DNA of 40,830 nucleotides, taken from Candidatus Limivivens merdigallinarum (lineage in GTDB: Bacteria > Bacillota > Clostridia > Lachnospirales > Lachnospiraceae). The translations under genes were made by a program, and so were the position numbers. The stretch lies in the NCBI GenBank assembly GCA_018713105.1, contig DVFT01000042.1, positions 1 through 40,830 on the forward strand. Reading direction: 5' to 3'. The notes under the pieces are model-generated. The model was given only the letters and a program-made list of their open reading frames with translations, made no database searches and was not told the DNA's origin. Within the stretch, counting starts at the first letter, position 1; each line of letters opens with the position of its first letter. Of the stretch, positions 9,737 through 18,840 are shown piece after piece.

Positions 9737-10569
9737 CAGCCCTTCACACTTCCTGCCACGATACCTTCAATAATATATCTCTGTCCCACTGCATACAGGA
9801 TCAGCACCGGCAGCATGGTCAGCACCAGACCAGCCATCATAGGCGCATAGTCTGCGGAGTGGGATGCCAGGAACGCATAGGTCATCAGAGGCAGTGTCTT
9901 AACCTCTTTCAGAGACAGGAAGGTACTTGCCAGAATATAGTCGTTCCAGATAGAAAGCGCGGTGAATACGACTGCTGTGATGGTAATCGGCTTCAGCAGC
10001 GGCAGAATGATCTGAAAGAAGGTCTTCTCCTGGGACGCGCCGTCGATCAGGGCTGCCTCGTCCAATTCTACCGGAATTCCGCCCATGAATCCGCAGTACA
10101 GGAAGGTTGGGAACGGAATATTCAGTGCGATATGGATATAGGTTACCATCCAGATGTTATTGGTAAATCCCAGACGGGATCCATAAATGTTAACCAACGG
10201 AATCATAATTACCTGGAACGGAACAACCATAGCCGCTACCAAAAGCATATACACTGCTTTTGTCAATTTCCATTTCTTTCTGGAAATCACATACGCGTTC
10301 ATAGCGCTCAGAAGTGAACTGACTAACGTGGCAATCACACAGATAATCAAAGAATTCTTAAAAGAATTCAAAAAATTCATGGTTTCAAAGGCATTTCCGT
10401 AGTTCTCAAACTTAAAGCTCGCCGGCCAGCTAAATGGATTCGCTACGAACTCCGAGGATTCTTTAAAGCTGTTCAGGATTACCAGGAAGAACGGCATAAC
10501 GAACAGTACCGCCAACACCAGTACTACAAGAAAAATCACTGCGGTCATTTTTGTCTTTTTCTCTTTCAT
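9736..10569 (-). CDS. Carbohydrate ABC transporter permease (MalG/UgpE-type)
   Basis: Multi-TM protein; EAA-loop-like PVELDEAALIDGASQEKTFFQIILPLLKP. Confidence 0.92.
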   Translation of the reverse strand: MKEKKTKMTAVIFLVVLVLAVLFVMPFFLVILNSFKESSEFVANPFSWPASFKFENYGNAFETMNFLNSFKNSLIICVIATLVSSLLSAMNAYVISRKKWKLTKAVYMLLVAAMVVPFQVIMIPLVNIYGSRLGFTNNIWMVTYIHIALNIPFPTFLYCGFMGGIPVELDEAALIDGASQEKTFFQIILPLLKPITITAVVFTALSIWNDYILASTFLSLKEVKTLPLMTYAFLASHSADYAPMMAGLVLTMLPVLILYAVGQRYIIEGIVAGSVKG

Positions 10570-11444
10570 TATGCGTTAACCTCCTTTCTTCTGGAAACGG
10601 TTACCTGTACCAGAGAAATAATCGCTACGATAATAAACAGTACCACGGCTTCTGCCTGTCCTTTGCCATATTCAAAATTACTGAACGCCGTCTGGTAAAT
10701 CTTAAACGCCAGAAGTTCTGTAGATTTGAACGGACCTCCTGCTGTCAGGGACAGGTTCACATCGAAGGACATGAATGCCTTGGAGATTGCCATGAACGTA
10801 CAAATCGTAATAGAGGAACGGATCATCGGAATCTTGATGAACCGGAGCAGCTGGAATCCAGTGGCGCCATCAATCTCTGCTGCCTCCAGCATTTCCTTGG
10901 AAATGCTCGTAAGACCTGCTACATAAATAACCATCAGATAGCCGCCAAGCTGCCATACCGTTACCACAATCAAGGCTGCCATGGCCGTTCCCGGGCTGGT
11001 AAGCCAGGAAGTCTCAAACAGCCCTATTCCTGTAGCCTCTCCCACTTTCGTCAGGGCGAAGGAGAAGATGTAATTCCAGATATAACCCATTACAATACCG
11101 CCAATCATGTTGGCCGCAAAGAAACAGGTTCTGAAAAGCCCCTGAAGCTTGATCCCATAAGTTAAAAGCAATGCCAGACCGATACCGATCAGGTTACTGA
11201 ACACAACGGTGAAAAATACATAAATAAAGGTTTTCCCGAGAGACGTCAAGAACGACTGGTCTGTGATCAGAGACGCATAGTTCGCTAATCCCACCATGTT
11301 ATAATCCGGAGAGAGTCCGTTCCAGTCTGAAAATGTAAGGTAGATACCATAGATCAGAGGTATCACCACAACGGACGCCCAAATCAGCATGGGCGGAACC
11401 ACAAATTCACAAAAGAGCCTTCTATCCCTACTTTTCTTGTTCAT
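10569..11444 (-). CDS. Carbohydrate ABC transporter permease (MalF/UgpA-type)
   Basis: MNKKSRDRRLFCEFVVPPMLIWASVVVIPLIYGIYLTFSDW...; EAAEIDGATGFQLLRFIKIPMI; AGGAGGTGGGAGCTCT RBS before ATG at 11444. Confidence 0.92.
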   Translation of the reverse strand: MNKKSRDRRLFCEFVVPPMLIWASVVVIPLIYGIYLTFSDWNGLSPDYNMVGLANYASLITDQSFLTSLGKTFIYVFFTVVFSNLIGIGLALLLTYGIKLQGLFRTCFFAANMIGGIVMGYIWNYIFSFALTKVGEATGIGLFETSWLTSPGTAMAALIVVTVWQLGGYLMVIYVAGLTSISKEMLEAAEIDGATGFQLLRFIKIPMIRSSITICTFMAISKAFMSFDVNLSLTAGGPFKSTELLAFKIYQTAFSNFEYGKGQAEAVVLFIIVAIISLVQVTVSRRKEVNA

Positions 11445-11521
11445 AGAGCTCCCACCTCCTATTTTCATTTACATCTTGCCTGCTATTCCATCCGCAGCCC
11501 TTCCGTCTGCGGGAAGCAAGA

Positions 11522-11548
11522 ATGGAGATGGCCAGGGGCCATCTCCAT
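11522..11548 (-). promoter_or_regulatory. Strong intercistronic hairpin downstream of solute-binding protein gene
   Basis: Perfect 12-bp stem ATGGAGATGGCC-agg-GGCCATCTCCAT, no clear T-run. Confidence 0.75.
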
Positions 11549-11593
11549 ATAGATCTTCCCTTTTACAGAGAACTGTCTGCAAATTTTATCTGA

Positions 11594-12907
11594 TTACTGT
11601 GCCTGCCAGTAAGCCTGAATTGCATCTGCTGCCGCATCTCTGTCCATCTGTCCTGCCAGATACTGCTGCATAACAGCGCCGTTCTCTGACCAGAAGTCGG
11701 ACGGCAGAAGCATGCTGAATGCATAGGTGCTTCCAACCTTGCCGTCTGCGATATAGGACATGGTAGAGGTTGCCAGCGGGCTTGAATAGGTGATATCGTC
11801 TGCTGCATACGGAAGAGCGATCTGCAGAGAGTCAACCATTTCCTGAGCCTTGTCCATGAGCAGGTACTCAACAAGCAGTTTTCCTGCTGCCTGCTGTGCT
11901 TCGTCGTTCTGGCTTGCATCGATGCAGTATCCCTTTGCCGGGAATACGCCCAACAGAGAATTGATCTCGTTAGACTCGCTGGTCAGCGGGCAGGGCATAA
12001 TGCCGTATTCATCATCCGGATTTGCAACGTCTTCCAGGTAAGACCATCCCCAGTCTCCCATGAACCACATCGCAACATCACCGTTTGCCATAGCCTGAGC
12101 ATCCATATCGGTATTTCCTACCAGAGGATCGTTTGCGTTATAGTTGTATTTTGCGATAATATCGAAGGTGTCCATGACGCCATTCCAACCATCATTGGTC
12201 TTCAGTTCGGCGCTTCCGTCTTTCAGGCTCTCAATGAATGCCTTCTGAGCATCCGCATCGCCCTGGATTCCGCTGAATACCTGGCTTAAGTAGTGGCTTC
12301 CCAGAGACCAGTCAACACCGGTCAACATGATCGGGCTTACGCCGCCTGCCTGGATCTTCTCACACAGAGCTTCCAGATCTGCAGAAGAGGTGATGGTGGA
12401 AGGATCGAATTCCTCTCCGGTTGCCTTTTCAATCGTTGTTTTGTTGTAGATAATACCCATAGCCTGTACAGAGTTTGGAACACCGTAGAGCTGTCCGTCT
12501 TCTGATCTGAAACAATCCAGATAAGCGTCCTCCAGCTGATCGATCCAGGTCTCTGTGGAGGGATCGTATGCTGCCATGTTTGCAATGTTTTCCTGAATAT
12601 CGATCGGGTCCATCAAAGAAACTGTGGGAGCCTCACCGCTGGCATACAGGGTCATCCATTTCTGTTTCTCACTGCTGTCGTATGCGATGTAGTTTACCGT
12701 GATGTTCGGGTGCTCCTCCATAAAGTCTGCACACATCTTCTCGAAATCTGCATCGTGATCCGGAACGGTGGTGTAGAATGAGATGGTAACCGGTTCGTCG
12801 GAAGCTGCAGCATCCTCGCTTGCAGATACCGTCATGGGAGCGATTGCAGAGATTACCAGCGCTCCAGCCAAAATCTGAGACATCCATTTCTTTCTCATTG
12901 TTGTCAT
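11594..12907 (-). CDS. Extracellular carbohydrate-binding protein (ABC transporter)
   Basis: N-terminal signal peptide followed by VTISFYTTVPDHDADFEKMCADFMEEHPNITVNYIAYDSSEKQKWMT..., SBP family 1-like; AAGGAGGATG RBS. Confidence 0.9.
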   Translation of the reverse strand: MTTMRKKWMSQILAGALVISAIAPMTVSASEDAAASDEPVTISFYTTVPDHDADFEKMCADFMEEHPNITVNYIAYDSSEKQKWMTLYASGEAPTVSLMDPIDIQENIANMAAYDPSTETWIDQLEDAYLDCFRSEDGQLYGVPNSVQAMGIIYNKTTIEKATGEEFDPSTITSSADLEALCEKIQAGGVSPIMLTGVDWSLGSHYLSQVFSGIQGDADAQKAFIESLKDGSAELKTNDGWNGVMDTFDIIAKYNYNANDPLVGNTDMDAQAMANGDVAMWFMGDWGWSYLEDVANPDDEYGIMPCPLTSESNEINSLLGVFPAKGYCIDASQNDEAQQAAGKLLVEYLLMDKAQEMVDSLQIALPYAADDITYSSPLATSTMSYIADGKVGSTYAFSMLLPSDFWSENGAVMQQYLAGQMDRDAAADAIQAYWQAQ

Positions 12908-12966
12908 CCTCCTTAAACTTTTAGGTGATATAGTGTTGGGTATATTTGAAGCTTTTCAGCCAAATA

Positions 12967-13977
12967 TCAAGTTCCATTCAGCTTGCGTGTGGAGTTCCTC
13001 CTCAGCAGCTTATATGGAAAATAGGTACGGGAGTTTCTTTCCCCTTCCTCGTCAAACAGCGCCTGATACAAGATCTCTCCTTGCCGGTACATCTTAACGG
13101 TGGACAGCGGCGGGTCGTAAATATTTTCCACAGAATCATCGAACCCGAATACCGAAATATCATCGGGAACCTTCAGCTTTACATATTTCAGGAACCGGAT
13201 CACTCCGATGGCGATGATATCGGATCCACAGATAACAGCGGTGGGAAGAAAGCGGCTGTTCTCATAGATTTTCTTCATTCCCTGATATCCGCTCTCTGTC
13301 GAAAATTCGCCCTGGATCACATAAGAATCCGGAATTTCAAGCCGTTTCTCTTCCATCACATCCTGGAAGCCTTTCAGCCTCAAGGTTCCGTTGGTATAGT
13401 CCTCGCGGCTGCCTCCTATGTAAGCGATCCGTTCATGTCCTTCCTCGATCAGGAATCTGGTGACATCCATTGCTGTATGATAGCTGTCTACTGTCACAGT
13501 TCGGAATTCGTATCCTTTGATCTCCGGCGGAAGTCCCTGGTTTGCCAGGACAACCGGACAAGTAAACTGTGCGAGTTTTTCCAAAATATCCTCTCTCAAC
13601 TGGATTCCCATAAAGATCAGTCCATCAACCGCCCGTTCCAGCATCTTATCCAGCACAGCTACCGCTTTGTCAGTATCCATGTCATACCCACAGCAGATCA
13701 TGATCTTATCATGTTCCATGCAAACCTCGCTGATCTGCTTTAAGTGAATGGCCGTGATGGGGTTCGTCAGATCCGCCACCACTACGGCAACCAGACCTGT
13801 TTTCTTCGTGATCAGGCTTCTCGCAGCCACATTGGGTTTGTAGCCGTATTTCTCAATGCTGCGCATCACCTGTCTCTGCAGATCGCCGCTCACCTTCTTA
13901 GAGCCGTTTAAAACCCTGGAAACCGTCGAGACAGAAACCTTTGCATCTGTTGCAATATCTTTAATCGTTACTGTCAT
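12967..13977 (-). CDS. LacI-family transcriptional regulator
   Basis: MTVTIKDIATDAKVSVSTVSRVLNGSKKVS HTH plus periplasmic-binding-like domain. Confidence 0.95.
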   Translation of the reverse strand: MTVTIKDIATDAKVSVSTVSRVLNGSKKVSGDLQRQVMRSIEKYGYKPNVAARSLITKKTGLVAVVVADLTNPITAIHLKQISEVCMEHDKIMICCGYDMDTDKAVAVLDKMLERAVDGLIFMGIQLREDILEKLAQFTCPVVLANQGLPPEIKGYEFRTVTVDSYHTAMDVTRFLIEEGHERIAYIGGSREDYTNGTLRLKGFQDVMEEKRLEIPDSYVIQGEFSTESGYQGMKKIYENSRFLPTAVICGSDIIAIGVIRFLKYVKLKVPDDISVFGFDDSVENIYDPPLSTVKMYRQGEILYQALFDEEGERNSRTYFPYKLLRRNSTRKLNGT

Positions 13978-14233
13978 AATCTCTATCTCTCTTATCTGTG
14001 GTATCGTTTTCCCTGTCGACCAGTATTTTAGGTCTTTTGCCCTGCTTTGTCAACTGTTTTGGCTTAAAAAAAGTTATTTTATTTAAAATTTACAATTTTA
14101 TCCTGTCTGTTTTATGCACATTTACAGGTAAAATCAGGAAAACCTTTTCCCAGCAGTCGTGTAACATTCCGGTCAGGAGCAAAATTCTTTCATTTTTCCA
14201 TGCCTAGGACACCTTTTCTGCCTGTTTTTGGCA

Positions 14234-14283
14234 TAAAAAAAGACATGTTTCCGAATGAAATTTCTTTCTTCGTGAAACATGTC
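14234..14283 (-). terminator. Rho-independent terminator downstream of the C39-like membrane protein gene
   Basis: Minus strand GACATGTTTC...GAAACATGTC stem followed by TTTTTTT. Confidence 0.8.
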
Positions 14284-14300
14284 CCAATTTTCCCAGCCTG

Positions 14301-16769
14301 TCAGGAAATCGGATCCCAATAGGTCATGAAAATATTTCCTGCCTCTTCGAACAAGGCTGTGCTGTCATTTATCCCATAATAGAAGAACTCACTCTCCCCA
14401 GGATTTACAAGCAGCGTATTGTATTCATCATAACCGATGATCAGCACGACTCCCTGCGGTGTCTGGTCTGTCACCGGAGTCTTTGCCACTACAGGGGTTC
14501 CCTGGCTCACATAATACAGGACGGAATCCAGCGTACAGCCGCTTAAGTCCAGCGCCGTGCATCCGGTGCCCTCTTCAATGGCTGCCGGATCCAGGCTGCA
14601 CTCCTTCATGATATCCGGAATCGTACTGATATCCAGGGTAATCTTGGTTTCCTTGTTTCCTCTCTCCCAAACATTCTGCATACTGCCATCCACCACGACG
14701 CCCAGATTCTCATCCGCATCCTTCACCGCAGCGCCGATCGAAGTGTAGACGCTCTTAAGCCTGCCTTTGGCATAGACGTAGTAGACATCCTCCTTCTCCG
14801 ACGTCTCCAGGATGATCGTCCGTGAACCCTCCTGGATCACCTCGCTGCATCGGATAATCTGGGGCGTATCCGAACTGGCGAGAGATCCGTTCACATTGAG
14901 AACCGTCTCTGTCTGCTTCCTGGTGGTGGTGTAAGTGGAAATCCCGTAATCCCGGCTCTCTTCCTCAGCGCTGTTGACGATATGGTCCTCATCCGCATCC
15001 ACGAATTCTCCATTCTCTTTGGTCGCACGCGCCATGGTGATCATCTTGTCGTCCAGCGTCACGCCCATCACATAGTAACCGGACTGACTGTAATCCAGCT
15101 GCACTTCTCCTGCCGCATTTGCAATGACGATCTCCTTCATGGGGAACTGTTCCATGCCCTCATGCTCTGTATTGACATCTGCCGCATCCGCGATGCCGTA
15201 GATCACATCCTCACCCATGAACCCGAGAAGACGGATATACTCCATGTCCTCACAGGAAATCTCCGTCATTTCCCTGGTATCCAGATCCATAACCACGATC
15301 GTCCTGGAGCCATAGGCTTCATTTTCTTTCAGCCATGCGGCATGGGCTCCCGTATCCGAACTCACAAAGCAGTCCGGCGCGATACCGGAAGAGAGGATCT
15401 CCGTCTGACGTGTCTCCAGATTAATGGCATAGATGCTGCCGTCCACCAGGATGAAAAATTCTGTCCTGTCCTGGGAAATGTATGCCAGGGAATTCACATC
15501 ACGCACCAGAAGCTCGTAGTTCCGTTTTGTATCCACGAACAGGCACTCCCGGATCGTATAGGTGGCAGCATCATAGTAGTAGACCGCAACGCCGGATTCT
15601 CCCTCATGCTCTCCCCGGTTCATATAGCCGCTTACCAGGAAATACATATTGCCTCCGTCGTCAATATCCACAATGGTGATTTCATTCTGGTCGTAGGTAT
15701 CCCTGGCATCAGAGCCGCTCTCCTGCGGGAAACTGAATACCTGAACCAGCTCATTCTCCGGCATCCGGTACATCCAGAGCGCCCCTGCCTGGACAAAAGC
15801 ATAGTAGGAGCCGCTGGAATCACTTTTGTAGTTGATATCCCTTCCCGCAATCCCCAGGTTGATCCCGCCGTCCATCAGGACGTCTTCTTTTTCGGGATCA
15901 AAGATTTCCTGCATGGTCCGCTCAAAATCCAGCAGCCGGATACGTTCCTCCGTATAGAGCATCCTATAATATTCCGACACATAATAAAGCTCCGTCTCCC
16001 CTGAATCCGACTGGGCAGAAACCATATAATCCATCACGATCGTCGCCGTCGTCTCATTGATCTCCTTAAGGCTGGGAATTGGTTTGTAGTAAGCCGTAGG
16101 CGAAAGAGACGCAAAACTCAGCTGATCCATGGTGGAATGAATATTCGTAAACGCCAGGGTCGTATTATCCCCGGTCTCATCAGGCTCAATGTAGGCGGAA
16201 ATCTCATCCAGGCCGTTCTTGTTCACACATCGTTCGTAAAATCCTGTAGCAAAATCCAGATAGTCCTTTGTGTGCAGGTTGCTCTCATAAATCAGCCTAG
16301 TATAATAGTAAAGCGTTTTCTCCCCCACAGAGACATTCAGCTTCAGCACATACTCTGTGTTGATCAAAAGCTGGGTCTGAATATCCAGCACCGCGTTGAT
16401 ATACTCTCCGCTCTGCTCCGTCTGGTTGACTTTGGTCCGTTCCAGGACCTCTGTCCCGTCAGAGCTCATGACTTCGAAGGTAAGATCTCCAATCTTGTTA
16501 TCAAAGGTCTCAATTTGGATACTTAAGCTGCGGTCATCCTCCAGAGGCGTCAATGTATCCCTCATCGCAGTGACGTCCATCTCTTTGACATAGCCGTGCA
16601 GACAATTAAGCTGGCTCCCTCCATTGTTCATATAGACCAGCGGAAAACTGGCGGCCTTCATAGTCTGCGTCGTGCTGACGGTATCCTGATTCAGATAGAA
16701 GGACACTCCCACCGCTGTTCCCACGAACACAACCAGTAAGATTGCAATACGAATGATGATTCTCTTCAT
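14301..16769 (-). CDS. Membrane-anchored hypothetical protein; propeller-like middle, C39-peptidase-like C-terminus
   Basis: One N-terminal TM (IIIRIAILLVVFVGTAVGVSFYL); C-terminus LDSVLYYVSQGTPVVAKTPVTDQTPQGVVLIIGYDEYNTLLVNPGES resembles C39-like domains; AGGAGG RBS overlaps end of upstream gene. Confidence 0.75.
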   Translation of the reverse strand: MKRIIIRIAILLVVFVGTAVGVSFYLNQDTVSTTQTMKAASFPLVYMNNGGSQLNCLHGYVKEMDVTAMRDTLTPLEDDRSLSIQIETFDNKIGDLTFEVMSSDGTEVLERTKVNQTEQSGEYINAVLDIQTQLLINTEYVLKLNVSVGEKTLYYYTRLIYESNLHTKDYLDFATGFYERCVNKNGLDEISAYIEPDETGDNTTLAFTNIHSTMDQLSFASLSPTAYYKPIPSLKEINETTATIVMDYMVSAQSDSGETELYYVSEYYRMLYTEERIRLLDFERTMQEIFDPEKEDVLMDGGINLGIAGRDINYKSDSSGSYYAFVQAGALWMYRMPENELVQVFSFPQESGSDARDTYDQNEITIVDIDDGGNMYFLVSGYMNRGEHEGESGVAVYYYDAATYTIRECLFVDTKRNYELLVRDVNSLAYISQDRTEFFILVDGSIYAINLETRQTEILSSGIAPDCFVSSDTGAHAAWLKENEAYGSRTIVVMDLDTREMTEISCEDMEYIRLLGFMGEDVIYGIADAADVNTEHEGMEQFPMKEIVIANAAGEVQLDYSQSGYYVMGVTLDDKMITMARATKENGEFVDADEDHIVNSAEEESRDYGISTYTTTRKQTETVLNVNGSLASSDTPQIIRCSEVIQEGSRTIILETSEKEDVYYVYAKGRLKSVYTSIGAAVKDADENLGVVVDGSMQNVWERGNKETKITLDISTIPDIMKECSLDPAAIEEGTGCTALDLSGCTLDSVLYYVSQGTPVVAKTPVTDQTPQGVVLIIGYDEYNTLLVNPGESEFFYYGINDSTALFEEAGNIFMTYWDPIS

Positions 16770-16775
16770 GTTTCT

Positions 16776-17939
16776 TTATTTTCCTCCCCGTTTCGCATCC
16801 AAAAGCTCCTTCAATGTGGGATGCACTCCTAAAAATTCCATGCAGTGTCCGAGCTCTTCATTTGTTTTCCCCTTATTGTCCTTCACCGCACGGATCAATA
16901 TGTTCTTCGGTGTATGTTCCATGTCGATAAATTCCAAAATCTGTACCTGATATCCTGCTTCCTCCAAAAGCCCGGCACGGATTGCGTCTGTGAACAACGC
17001 TGCCATGCGTTCCCTGATCAGCCCGTATTTCAGCACAGGGGACAGCATCTCGCAGGAAATCTGGCTGTTCAGCTCATGCTGGCAGCAAGGCACGGACAAT
17101 ATAACCTTTGCATTCCATCGCACCGCCTTCTCCAAGGCAAAATCCGTAGCAGTATCGCAGGCATGGAGCGTCACCACCATATCCACCGAATCCCTACCCG
17201 TGTAATCGGCGATATTTCCGGTGAGAAAGCTGAGCTTATCATAGCTGTATTCCCGCGCCAGCTCATTGCAGTGCCGGATGACCTCCTCCTTCAGATCCAA
17301 GCCGATGATCCGGATGTCCAGTCCCAAAAGCACCTTCAGGTAGTAGTACATCGCAAAGGTCAGGTAGGATTTGACGCATCCGAAATCCAGAATGACTGCC
17401 TCCCTGCCGCGGGGCAGTTCGTCCTGGATATCCCGGATAAACTCCAAAAACCGGTTGATCTGGCGGAATTTGTCGTATTTGGCATGGATGACCTTCCCTT
17501 CTTTGGTCATCACTCCCAAGTCCACCAGGAACGGAACCGGCTTTCCCTCCTCCAGGATATACTGCTTTTTCCGGTTATGGGAAAGATCCTGAGCCGGTTT
17601 CGGGAGCGCTTCTTTCGTCTCCTTCTTCTCTTTCACCGTCACCTTTCCTTTTTTGCTGACCAGCACGTTCACTGTCCTGTCTGCAAGAAAGAGCTGCATC
17701 TGCATAAATTCCGTCTCCATCAGCCCGCCGAGGCGTTCCACTGCCTCCCCCGCAGAAAGATTCTCATGAAATTCCTGTTTCCCCACCTGAAGAGCAAGCT
17801 GAAATTTCCGCTCTCCCCGGTGCAGCACCGGTCGGATCCTCGCCCGAATGGGACCATCCTTTCCCCGGCTCTTGCTCAAGGTTCCATGAAGCAGCCGGTC
17901 ATCCAAACATTGTTCCAATAATAACCTGATTTCGTTCAT
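16776..17939 (-). CDS. SAM-dependent methyltransferase (Methyltransf_32/GSTCD-like)
   Basis: AVILDFGCVKSYLTFAMYYYL...IIGLDLKEEVI...VVTLHACDTATDFAL...VPCCQHELNSQI. Confidence 0.85.
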   Translation of the reverse strand: MNEIRLLLEQCLDDRLLHGTLSKSRGKDGPIRARIRPVLHRGERKFQLALQVGKQEFHENLSAGEAVERLGGLMETEFMQMQLFLADRTVNVLVSKKGKVTVKEKKETKEALPKPAQDLSHNRKKQYILEEGKPVPFLVDLGVMTKEGKVIHAKYDKFRQINRFLEFIRDIQDELPRGREAVILDFGCVKSYLTFAMYYYLKVLLGLDIRIIGLDLKEEVIRHCNELAREYSYDKLSFLTGNIADYTGRDSVDMVVTLHACDTATDFALEKAVRWNAKVILSVPCCQHELNSQISCEMLSPVLKYGLIRERMAALFTDAIRAGLLEEAGYQVQILEFIDMEHTPKNILIRAVKDNKGKTNEELGHCMEFLGVHPTLKELLDAKRGGK

Positions 17940-18010
17940 CCGTCTTCCTCTTTATCTATATTAAAAACCGGATATAGGAAACGATCCTCCCATATCAGGG
18001 CTTCCCGTGT

Positions 18011-18041
18011 AAAAAGAGCCATGGTCTCAAACCATGACTCT
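18011..18041 (-). terminator. Rho-independent terminator
   Basis: Minus strand AGAGTCATGGT-ttgag-ACCATGGCTCTTTTT. Confidence 0.75.
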
Positions 18042-18093
18042 ATTGTAAAGGCTTTTCCCTAAAACCTCAACATAAATTTTCTTAACCTTTTCC

Positions 18094-18765
18094 CTACCAG
18101 CGGCGTCCGCATCTTCTCCGCCGGCAGCGGCGGCGGTAGATTTCCTCATAAAGCATGACGTCCACCAGATCCCTGAGCCAGTTTTTTCCCGGCGGATAAC
18201 GGCGGCGTGTTTCCACATTCATCGCCATTGCCTCGTCCTGGTCACTTCCTTCCACGATCTCATAGTTCTCCTTGACCTGATCGAAAATGCGGGCGGATAC
18301 TCTTGAAAGCATACGTTTATCCGGATACTCGTCAAACATCATACTGCCTTCATACTCCATCCGGTCACATTCTTCTTCCACAAAAGGCATAATTTCCCGT
18401 GCGTTCTCCGGATACATGCTTTTCAGCCTTTCACGATCCCGTTCATTCTCCCGGTCCTCCTCATAGTAGCTTCCAAAATTCGGGTCTGCATTGGCAGCCG
18501 CTTTTTCCTCTGCCTCTTCTTCTGCCCTTCCTCGGAGAGTCCGCACCATCTCCTGGTTCTGGAGCTGCTGCTGTTTCCGAATTCCATAAGGCATTCTGTC
18601 TTCCTGATATCCGGCATAGGAATCCTGTCTCATTCCGCAGTATGGACAGGTCTGCCCCCACTCCTCTTCATAACCGTTCTCTCCTTCTCCCACATTCGTC
18701 CCGCGTGATTCATAGCGATACCCGCCGCGGGAAACTCCTCCGCAGCAATTCCGGTTCCAATCCAT
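18094..18765 (-). CDS. Hypothetical protein with CPYC motif and Arg/Cys-rich C-terminus
   Basis: Complete ORF, 223 aa, TCPYCGMRQ...LRDLVDVMLYEEIYRRRCRRRRCGRRW; followed by a terminator on the same strand. Confidence 0.65.
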   Translation of the reverse strand: MDWNRNCCGGVSRGGYRYESRGTNVGEGENGYEEEWGQTCPYCGMRQDSYAGYQEDRMPYGIRKQQQLQNQEMVRTLRGRAEEEAEEKAAANADPNFGSYYEEDRENERDRERLKSMYPENAREIMPFVEEECDRMEYEGSMMFDEYPDKRMLSRVSARIFDQVKENYEIVEGSDQDEAMAMNVETRRRYPPGKNWLRDLVDVMLYEEIYRRRCRRRRCGRRW

Positions 18766-18840
18766 GCTTCTCTCCTTGCATGTTCTTCACTATAAGCTAT
18801 GTGTTTTTCGGAAAAATGCCACTTTGGGCGTTTGGATCCT

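Noticed and set aside
12908-12966. LacI operator palindrome near tgaagcttttca
   Set aside because: Only weak symmetry and no central CG; not convincing as a LacI-family site.
14982-16004. 340-aa plus-strand ORF
   Set aside because: Antisense to the C39-like membrane protein gene; His/Ile-rich shadow translation.
16845-17921. 358-aa plus-strand ORF
   Set aside because: Exactly antisense to the methyltransferase gene; no recognisable domain.
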